27,319 nt of DNA from JADJNW01 sp964523725 (GTDB lineage: Bacteria; Bacteroidota; Bacteroidia; Chitinophagales; Saprospiraceae). The notes under the pieces were generated by a model. That model did no database searches. It saw nothing but the letters and a program-made list of their open reading frames with translations, and was not told where the DNA came from. Of this stretch, positions 1-6,143 are shown in pieces (the stretch's first letter is position 1; each line of letters starts with the position of its first letter). The stretch spans positions 1 through 27,319 of the forward strand of contig CAZGAU010000062.1 of the NCBI GenBank assembly GCA_964523725.1, in the 5' to 3' direction. Position numbers and translations under genes: made by a program.

Positions 1-53
1 CCAATTTTGTATTATTTTTGATTAGTAATGATTTAAGACTAATTTATAAGACT

Positions 54-731
54 ATGAACTGGGCATTCAGTATTCAGCCGAAAATGAAGGCAGCATTTTT
101 ACTTGCGATTATTTGTATAGCCGTATTGGTTAATATGTTTTGGGGAAGACGCAGCATTTCCGATATAAATGACTCGTTCTCTTCCATTTATGAAGACCGG
201 CTCTTGCCCGCAACGTATGTGTTTCACCTGACGGATCATTTGTACCAAAAGCGCATGATCCTGGAATCATATCTAAATGCGGAAACAAACCTGAACATCG
301 CCGATGACCGGCAACAGATTGCAGCGCACAATGCAGCCATGGATACCTTACTCCGGGAATTTGAAACAACCTATCTGGTGGAAGGTGAAGACCGGGTGCT
401 GCATAATTTTGAACAGGAACTCGCCACTTATAATGATATGGAGCGTCAGTATCTGGATCGTTTTGAAAAAGGATCGACGCCGGAAACGACCGAGCGGGAT
501 TTTGAAAATTTATTTGCCATCGCGAAAGGAGAACTCACGCAGCTCAGCCAGATCCAGCTGGATGTGGGCAAGCAGCTCAGGGATGATTGTGGGCGCATTG
601 CTGCCAATACGAGCCTGTTCACCAATATGGACGCGCTGTTTATCATTGTGATCGGGCTGATCATTCAGGTGCTTATTTTCACTTCCAAAACGGTGACGCC
701 GAAAGTACCCCAACAACATGAGTGGAACTAA
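54..731 (+). CDS. Four-helix-bundle (MCP-type) membrane sensor protein without output domain
   Basis: 225 residues from ATG 54; a TTG at 18 would add 12 residues but the ATG gives a cleaner start just before the first membrane helix. The protein has one transmembrane helix near residues 12-33, a long charged, helical extracytoplasmic stretch (about 35-195), and a second hydrophobic helix near the C-terminus (ALFIIVIGLIIQVLIF). This is the topology of the 4HB_MCP ligand-binding domain of chemoreceptors. No HAMP, MA signalling, kinase or cyclase domain follows; only about 15 cytoplasmic residues remain. Free-standing proteins of this kind are known in Bacteroidota, so this is probably a complete gene and not a truncation. 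The partner that receives its signal is not visible here. Its stop overlaps the stop of the convergent methyltransferase gene. Confidence 0.72.
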   Translation: MNWAFSIQPKMKAAFLLAIICIAVLVNMFWGRRSISDINDSFSSIYEDRLLPATYVFHLTDHLYQKRMILESYLNAETNLNIADDRQQIAAHNAAMDTLLREFETTYLVEGEDRVLHNFEQELATYNDMERQYLDRFEKGSTPETTERDFENLFAIAKGELTQLSQIQLDVGKQLRDDCGRIAANTSLFTNMDALFIIVIGLIIQVLIFTSKTVTPKVPQQHEWN

Positions 732-1888
732 TCCAGCAGTTTTTCCAGATAGTGAAAATCAATGCCAAACTGGCTTTTAATCGCCCCCACTTTGTCTAAA
801 GCTTCCTCATTGAGCTTGCCTTTGGTGCCGGTGATCATCAGGTTTTTGCTGGTGTGCTCGGTAGAAATGAATTCAAACACTTTGGTTTTATAACCCTGCG
901 CCTCCATGAGTAGTGCGCGGATGCCATCGGTAATGAGCTCTGCCTGGCGCTCTTCGAGAATGCCGTGCTTGAGAATCGACTGAAAATCATTGGTAACCTG
1001 CATTTGCTTTCGGATTTGCTTGTGGCAGCAAGGCGCCACCACGATGATTTCCGCTTTAGCCAAAATACCTTTGGCAATAGCCAGATCGGTGGCCGTATCG
1101 CAGGCGTGCAGCGCAATGAGCATATCGATCCGCTCTGGTTGATAATCATTTATATCTTGTGCAATAAAATTTAATTTGGTGAAACCAGCTTTCCGAGCCA
1201 GATTATTGCAAAAATCCACCAGATTCTGCCTAAGTTCAATGCCTGTGACGGTGACATCAAGTCCCAAACTATTCGTCAGATAATCGTACAAAGCAAAAGT
1301 CAGGTAGCCCTTGCCGGAGCCCATGTCCACGATATGCGCGTGGTCGGGAAGTGACGATTGCTGCAATTGTGCGTCTATAATCTCGATATATTTATTGATC
1401 TGGCGAAATTTTTTCTGCCCGGTGGGGAGCACTTGACCATCGGCTCCGGTAATGCCCATGGCGCAGAGATACACATTACCTTCAGGTAGGATGAAACGCT
1501 TTTTTTGTTTGTTATGCACGACTGAAGGGTTGACTTGGTGACTCGGAGATTTGGAGAACAAACGGGGTATGCGTTTTTTGTTGTATTGGATAAAAAAATC
1601 TCCTTCGGTAGTGTAAAGATCTCCATTCAAAAAATCATTGCCCAACCATAAACCAATGATGGTAATAGCTTCAGCAATGGGGTGATTTTTGGTGATATCT
1701 TTAGTAGGATAACGCAGCGTGAAGGAAAGCATAGGTTCGTCTTTGATTTCGACGAGCCGAGCAAAAACGTTTCTAAGGTCCTTGTCTTTGCCGCCTGGTT
1801 TGCTCAGGGTCAGTTTGACAAAAGTGCCTATTTCGAGGCTTTTTTGCAGCTTCGATAGAAATTCACCTTGTATTTGCGTTGTTTCCAT
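728..1888 (-). CDS. Class I SAM-dependent methyltransferase (Methyltransf_32-like)
   Basis: 386 residues from ATG 1888. The C-terminal half is a Rossmann methyltransferase: motif I reads IVDMGSGKGYLTFALYDYL around residues 184-202, followed by an acidic loop (TGIELRQ), a DMLIALHACDTATD motif and a cysteine-pair motif APCCHKQIRKQM. The DxGSGKGYLTFAL and HACDTATD pattern is typical of the Methyltransf_32 group, which includes eukaryotic GSTCD/METTL25-like proteins and bacterial homologues of unassigned substrate. The first 150 residues form a separate basic region with no motif I recognise; it could bind RNA, but that is a guess. It stands alone, convergent with the 4HB gene and divergent from the DUF4294 gene. 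The family is clear; the substrate is not. Confidence 0.85.
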   Translation of the reverse strand: METTQIQGEFLSKLQKSLEIGTFVKLTLSKPGGKDKDLRNVFARLVEIKDEPMLSFTLRYPTKDITKNHPIAEAITIIGLWLGNDFLNGDLYTTEGDFFIQYNKKRIPRLFSKSPSHQVNPSVVHNKQKKRFILPEGNVYLCAMGITGADGQVLPTGQKKFRQINKYIEIIDAQLQQSSLPDHAHIVDMGSGKGYLTFALYDYLTNSLGLDVTVTGIELRQNLVDFCNNLARKAGFTKLNFIAQDINDYQPERIDMLIALHACDTATDLAIAKGILAKAEIIVVAPCCHKQIRKQMQVTNDFQSILKHGILEERQAELITDGIRALLMEAQGYKTKVFEFISTEHTSKNLMITGTKGKLNEEALDKVGAIKSQFGIDFHYLEKLLD

Positions 1889-2007
1889 GTCCGTTTTAAA
1901 CAGAATTTAACAAACACTTACGAGAATTTGTTACAATTTTGCGCTAAATTGATTGTTTCATGTTTTAAAACGAACTTTTTGCGCCCTTGTATTGTAAAGC
2001 CAAGCAT

Positions 2008-2619
2008 ATGAAGAATTTATTGCTGATTATTGTCTTTTTGAACATTGCCATTTACACAAACGCTCAGCAGGAAACCCGGGTGAGCGTGGCAGGAAAAATT
2101 TACCCGGCGATCATTGACGAATGTGGAGATACGGTAATTGTAGCAAATTTAGAAAATGTATCCATATCTTCTCCACGCGCTTTTTCTGACGATGAAGAAT
2201 ATAAGAAATACCAAAGATACCGCCGGGCAGCGATTGTAGCTTACCCTTATGCCGTGGAGGCGATCAAAGTTTTCCGGGAACTGGAGCAAGAAACCCAGGA
2301 TGTCAAGCGCCGCAAGAAAAGAAAAGAAGCCAGGCATTTGCAAAAGGATTTGAAGGAAAAGTTTGAAGATCCCCTCAAAAAACTGACGCGTACGCAGGGC
2401 TTTGTACTCACAAAAATGATCGAACGCGAGCTGGGCATCCCCACGTACCATCTGATCAAGGATTTGCGCGGGGGCATCACGGCTACTTACTGGAGCACTT
2501 TGAGTAAATTTTATGGCTATAAATTGAAAGATGGTTATGTGCTCGGAGAAGACCACATTTTGGATATGGTGCTGGATGATTTTAATATTTCCTACAAAGT
2601 GCCCAAGAAAACTGATTAA
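2008..2619 (+). CDS. DUF4294 family exported protein
   Basis: 203 residues from ATG 2008. The open frame extends to a TTG at 1987, but the ATG start begins exactly at a signal peptide (MKNLLLIIVFLNIAIYTNAQ, cleavage expected near NAQ). The mature part opens with a small region containing GDTVIVANLENVSI, then the block YQRYRRAAIVAYPYAVEAIKVFRELE and a highly basic helix (VKRRKKRKEARHLQKDLKEKF). The sequence GYVLGEDHILDMVLDDF lies near the end. This pattern matches the Bacteroidota-restricted DUF4294 family, whose function is unknown. Placement in the periplasm or at the outer membrane is inferred from the signal peptide. The gene is followed by a 132-bp gap before the ECF sigma gene, so it need not belong to that operon. 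Confidence 0.8.
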   Translation: MKNLLLIIVFLNIAIYTNAQQETRVSVAGKIYPAIIDECGDTVIVANLENVSISSPRAFSDDEEYKKYQRYRRAAIVAYPYAVEAIKVFRELEQETQDVKRRKKRKEARHLQKDLKEKFEDPLKKLTRTQGFVLTKMIERELGIPTYHLIKDLRGGITATYWSTLSKFYGYKLKDGYVLGEDHILDMVLDDFNISYKVPKKTD

Positions 2620-2751
2620 CTTTCGGCAAATTGATAAAAAGGCAAATATTCTCTTGATAAAAAAATATCTAAAAACAAAACTTTTCTCGAAAAAAAATTA
2701 TAGGTTCGGGAAAAACTATGAGTTTTGGATGTCTAAACTAAAGAATACCCA

Positions 2752-3315
2752 TTGAAAAGCTTCTCAACGCCTACAGATATTGAACTGGTGGAACGGGCGA
2801 AGCAGGGCGACAGTGCGGCGTTCCGTATGTTGGTGCATAAGCATGAACATCAGGTGCGATCTATTGTCATAGGAATGCTGGGCAATACCGCCGAGTCCGA
2901 TGATGTTTCGCAGGAGGTGTTTATTCGGTTTTATCGTTCGTTAGGAGATTTCAGGGGGGAGGCTGCACTTTCTACCTACCTGAGCCGAATTGCAATCAAT
3001 CTCTCGCTCAACGAAATAAAACGAAGAGACAACCGCTATAAACGGCTTGCGTTTTTTCATGGAAATGAAATGAATGCCGATCGCGCGGATAATTGTGTGG
3101 ATCCCGAACGCCATGATATAAGGGATGCTGTACAAAAAGCGCTCAAAATTCTGGAGCCCGATTTTCGTATGGTCATTATCCTGCGTCTGATTGAAGGTTA
3201 TTCTGTAAAGGAAACCGCCGAGATTCTACAATTACCCCAGGGCACGGTAGCATCTCGCCTGGCAAGGGCCCAGGAAAAACTGAAAGATATTTTAAAAAAA
3301 TGGAACATCGTATAA
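2752..3315 (+). CDS. ECF RNA polymerase sigma-70 factor, RpoE type
   Basis: 187 residues. Region 2 (about 20-90) contains the core-binding motif DDVSQEVFIRFYRSL and the -10 recognition helix region GEAALSTYLSRIAINLSLNEIKRR. Region 4 (about 125-182) contains the helix-turn-helix YSVKETAEILQLPQGTVASRLARAQEKL. The two-domain size and absence of regions 1 and 3 define the ECF class. The only usable start is TTG 2752: the same frame has a stop at 2734 and no ATG before region 2. It heads a three-gene cluster with a membrane anti-sigma factor 38 bp downstream and a Spy-like exported protein after it. That arrangement implies release of the sigma factor upon envelope stress. Start assignment is the least certain part. 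Confidence 0.9.
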   Translation: MKSFSTPTDIELVERAKQGDSAAFRMLVHKHEHQVRSIVIGMLGNTAESDDVSQEVFIRFYRSLGDFRGEAALSTYLSRIAINLSLNEIKRRDNRYKRLAFFHGNEMNADRADNCVDPERHDIRDAVQKALKILEPDFRMVIILRLIEGYSVKETAEILQLPQGTVASRLARAQEKLKDILKKWNIV

Positions 3316-3353
3316 TGAACTATCGTTCCAGTGTATATAAAAGATAATCCAGT

Positions 3354-3812
3354 ATGGAAAAGACAGCGCTCGAATTATTACTTTATTCTCTGGACAATGA
3401 ACTGACGCCCGCTGAGCGTGCCCGGCTTGATGCAGCATTAGCGTCATCGGAAGCGCTGCGACGTGAGCGGGAAGAGTTGTTGTACATGCGTGAATGTGTT
3501 TCGGATCTGCGTTTAAAAAGAGACTGCCATTTTACCGATAGTGTAATGAACAGATTACAGGCAGAGAAAGAAAAAGATTCAGGATTCTGGTCGGATATTA
3601 TATCGCTTTCACCGAAGGTAGCGGCTGCCTGTGTAGCCTTTGTAATTGTTTCGCTCGTTGGCGTTTATTTCTGGGAGGGTAAACTTTCCCCGGAATCTAT
3701 CATCGGCACCGAACAACTGACCCCAGAGGATGCCTTTACAATTCAGGAACAGCGTCAGCCCCAGAAAAAAGACAAAGAGAACGTTCCCCTGGAAATGCCA
3801 AAAAGAAAATAA
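3354..3812 (+). CDS. Probable membrane anti-sigma factor of the adjacent ECF sigma
   Basis: 152 residues from ATG 3354. The N-terminal about 75 residues are a cytoplasmic helical region (MEKTALELLLYSLDNELTP followed by ERARLDAALASSEALRREREEL) resembling the anti-sigma domain that clamps ECF factors. One transmembrane helix follows near residues 85-105 (VAAACVAFVIVSLVGVYFW), then a short, charged extracytoplasmic tail of about 45 residues. The classical zinc-binding HxxxCxxC motif is absent, so any zinc dependence is unlikely. Identification rests on position directly after the sigma gene and on topology, not on a strong family motif. The short outer tail leaves little room for a large ligand-binding domain; a downstream partner such as the Spy-like protein may supply sensing. 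Confidence 0.72.
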   Translation: MEKTALELLLYSLDNELTPAERARLDAALASSEALRREREELLYMRECVSDLRLKRDCHFTDSVMNRLQAEKEKDSGFWSDIISLSPKVAAACVAFVIVSLVGVYFWEGKLSPESIIGTEQLTPEDAFTIQEQRQPQKKDKENVPLEMPKRK

Positions 3813-3842
3813 CCCAGCTATTCAGCAATTATATTATTGTCT

Positions 3843-4244
3843 ATGAAAACATTCAAAATAGCATTCGTACTCATCAGCCTGGTTAGTATGGGATTTGTAG
3901 CAGGATTCTATACCAACCGGTATCTGGTGAAACAAAAAATCAACCGCATTGCCAATATGCGCTATGCGGATGGCTTAAAACAAAGCATTTATGAGAAAAT
4001 CGGCGCGACGCCCGAACAACGTGAAAAATTAGCGCCAGCTATTGAAAAATATGCCGACCAAGTAGCACTCGTTTATCAGGAATCCCGTATGATCCGCAGG
4101 GGAATGATGGATTCATTGCGGGCAGAAGTGAAACCGTTTTTGGCAGAGCCACAAATCAAAGAACTAGAAAATTTCTGTGATCGATATTATTTTTTGAGTA
4201 AAAAAGACCCCAATAATCGATATGCCGAAGAAAAAGGCAAGTAG
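3843..4244 (+). CDS. Spy/CpxP-like periplasmic stress protein, last gene of the ECF operon
   Basis: 133 residues from ATG 3843, chosen over the in-frame TTG 3837 because it begins the hydrophobic leader. The leader (MKTFKIAFVLISLVSMGFVAGFYTNRY) is either an uncleaved anchor or a signal sequence. The rest is almost entirely helical and charged: the block ATPEQREKLAPAIEKYADQVALVYQESRMIRRGMMDSLRAEVKPFL resembles the Spy/CpxP family repeat, in which a TPEQ/LTPEQ turn precedes a long helix. Relatives act as periplasmic chaperones or metal-stress sensors that modulate signalling. It begins 30 bp after the anti-sigma gene and is followed by a strong terminator, which makes it the end of the operon. 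Placement in the exact family is moderate; exported helical stress accessory is safer. Confidence 0.6.
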   Translation: MKTFKIAFVLISLVSMGFVAGFYTNRYLVKQKINRIANMRYADGLKQSIYEKIGATPEQREKLAPAIEKYADQVALVYQESRMIRRGMMDSLRAEVKPFLAEPQIKELENFCDRYYFLSKKDPNNRYAEEKGK

Positions 4245-4287
4245 CCTTTTATTTAGCTAAACCCTTCAAAAGATAGGTGAGTCCGTG

Positions 4288-4330
4288 GGTGTTGAATGAG
4301 CTTTCGTTCAACACCTTTTCTTTTTTATGC
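4288..4330 (+). terminator. Intrinsic terminator of the ECF sigma operon
   Basis: GGTGTTGAATGA (4288-4299) pairs with TCGTTCAACACC (4304-4315) around a GCTT loop, a 12-bp stem with one G-T pair, followed directly by TTTTCTTTTTT. It lies 43 bp after the stop of the Spy-like gene and separates it from comM. Confidence 0.85.
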
Positions 4331-4455
4331 GTTACGTTTTTCCTTTTTTTGCGTCATAATAGCTACTGTTCATAGTAGAGTGTTCAAAAATCAGGCATGT
4401 TTTGAATTAAGACCTTCTTTGATATTTTGAACCCAAAACGTTAAACCCTGGTATT

Positions 4456-6012
4456 ATGCTGGTCAAAACTTTTGCAAGTGCGGTGCACGGCGTAGATGCG
4501 CAAACAATTACCGTGGAAGTGAATACAGGCGGCGCCGTCATGGCCGGGAAAAATTTTTATCACCTGGTTGGTCTGCCCGACAATGCTATCAAGGAAGGCT
4601 TCGAGCGCATCGAAGCAGCCATGAAAAACGTGGGGCACAAAATGGAACGGGTAAAAACAGTGGTCAATCTGGCGCCCGCAGATATTCGAAAGGAAGGCTC
4701 GGCGTACGATTTGCCTATTGCAATTGGTTGTATGGCGGCGACAAAGCAAATTTCCACAACCTTGCTCGACAAGTTTATCCTCATGGGTGAATTGTCACTC
4801 GATGGCGGATTACGCCCAATCAAAGGCGCACTTCCTATTGCCATTCAGGCCCGAAAAGAAAAATTCAGGGGCATTATTTTACCCAAACAAAACGCCCGGG
4901 AGGCTGCCATTGTCAATGACCTGGAAGTGTATGGTATCGAAAACCTCCGCGAAGCTGCTGAGTTTCTGGATGGGACTTTGCAGTTAGAACCAGTATTTGT
5001 GAATACCCGCGACGAATTTTTCGATCAGCAGAATATTTATGAAGTAGATTTTTCGGATGTAAAAGGTCAGGAAAATATCAAACGGGCGCTGGAGCTTGCC
5101 GCGGCCGGTGGGCACAATGTCATCCTCATTGGCCCGCCCGGCGCCGGGAAAACCATGCTGGCCAGGCGTTTGCCAACCATTCTGCCACCATTAAACCTGC
5201 ATGAAGCCTTGGAAACTACCAAAATCCATTCGGTAGCAGGCGTACTTCCACCCGATGCCTCACTGATTACGACTCGCCCGTTCCGGTCTCCGCATCATAC
5301 CATCAGCGATGTGGCCCTTGTAGGCGGAGGTACGCATCCGCACCCGGGGGAGATTTCGCTGGCGCACAATGGGGTATTGTTCCTCGACGAATTGCCTGAG
5401 TTCAAACGTACTGTGCTGGAAGTGCTCCGCCAACCCATGGAAGAGCGCCGTGTCACCATTTCCCGGGCCCGCTCCACGGTAGATTACCCCGCCGGATTTA
5501 TGCTGATCGCTTCTATGAACCCATGTCCATGTGGTTATTACAATCACCCGGATAAAGAATGTGTTTGTGGTCCCGGTGTTGTGAAAAAGTATTTGAGCAA
5601 AATTTCCGGGCCGCTGCTCGACCGCATCGACCTGCATGTGGAAGTAACTCCGGTAAGCTATGATGAGCTTTCCAGCCGGGAGCGCCCGGCCGAAACCAGC
5701 GTGGATATTGCTACCCGTGTAGTCAAAGCTCGTGAAATCCAGGCGGAGCGATTCAAGGATTTTAAGGATATTTATTGCAATGCTCAGATGCCTAGTCGGC
5801 TGGTACAAGAGGTTTGTCAGGTCAATCAGGCTGGCATCATGCTCATCAAAAAAGCAATGGAAAAACTCCAACTCTCTGCACGTGCTTACGACCGGATTTT
5901 GAAAGTAGCCCGCACTGCGGCCGACCTGGATGGCAGCGAAGAAATTAAAATAGAACACTTGGCGGAAGCGATCCATTTCAGAAGCCTCGATCGGGAAGGA
6001 TGGGCGGGTTGA
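4456..6012 (+). CDS. comM: ComM/YifB family Mg chelatase-like AAA+ ATPase
   Basis: 518 residues from ATG 4456, the usual family length. The N-terminal ChlI-type domain starts with the characteristic MLVKTFASAVHGVDA and spans about 1-190. The AAA+ core has Walker A GPPGAGKT at residues 226-233, a Walker B-like LFLDELPEF, and an arginine-rich sensor region. Inside it lies the ComM-specific cysteine cluster (MNPCPCGYY ... ECVCGPGVV), likely a zinc site. The C-terminal Mg_chelatase_C domain ends with the sensor-2-like segment LSARAYDRILKVARTAADL. ComM homologues are helicases that drive branch migration during integration of transforming DNA; the older Mg-chelatase name is historical. It appears to be a single-gene unit, preceded by the terminator at 4288. 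Confidence 0.95.
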   Translation: MLVKTFASAVHGVDAQTITVEVNTGGAVMAGKNFYHLVGLPDNAIKEGFERIEAAMKNVGHKMERVKTVVNLAPADIRKEGSAYDLPIAIGCMAATKQISTTLLDKFILMGELSLDGGLRPIKGALPIAIQARKEKFRGIILPKQNAREAAIVNDLEVYGIENLREAAEFLDGTLQLEPVFVNTRDEFFDQQNIYEVDFSDVKGQENIKRALELAAAGGHNVILIGPPGAGKTMLARRLPTILPPLNLHEALETTKIHSVAGVLPPDASLITTRPFRSPHHTISDVALVGGGTHPHPGEISLAHNGVLFLDELPEFKRTVLEVLRQPMEERRVTISRARSTVDYPAGFMLIASMNPCPCGYYNHPDKECVCGPGVVKKYLSKISGPLLDRIDLHVEVTPVSYDELSSRERPAETSVDIATRVVKAREIQAERFKDFKDIYCNAQMPSRLVQEVCQVNQAGIMLIKKAMEKLQLSARAYDRILKVARTAADLDGSEEIKIEHLAEAIHFRSLDREGWAG

Positions 6013-6066
6013 TCAACCGTCAAACTGTTAAAAGCAAGTTAAAATAATGATTATGAGGTTTTTGTG

Positions 6067-6088
6067 AGGTGTCTTACCCTTGACACTT
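6067..6088. promoter_or_regulatory. Small inverted repeat upstream of the LuxR-type regulator
   Basis: AGGTGTC (6067-6073) and GACACTT (6082-6088) pair around an 8-nt spacer, with one G-T pair. No T-run follows, so it is unlikely to be a terminator of comM. It sits 56 bp before the ATG of the large regulator and could be an operator. Support is limited to the symmetry and the location. Confidence 0.25.
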
Positions 6089-6143
6089 CGCGTAAAAAAT
6101 CCAAACTTGCAAACCAATCGAAATCACCCAAAACGTCCCCAAA

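Noticed and set aside
130..369. 79-codon minus-strand frame inside the 4HB protein gene
   Set aside because: Antisense shadow of a gene with clear protein features; no motif or start signal.
4363..4378. CTACT-GTTCAT-AGTAG inverted repeat before comM
   Set aside because: Only 5 bp per arm; expected by chance in intergenic sequence of this length.
5260..5976. 238-codon minus-strand frame opposite comM
   Set aside because: Long only because comM is codon-biased; composition (many H, F, R) is that of an antisense translation.
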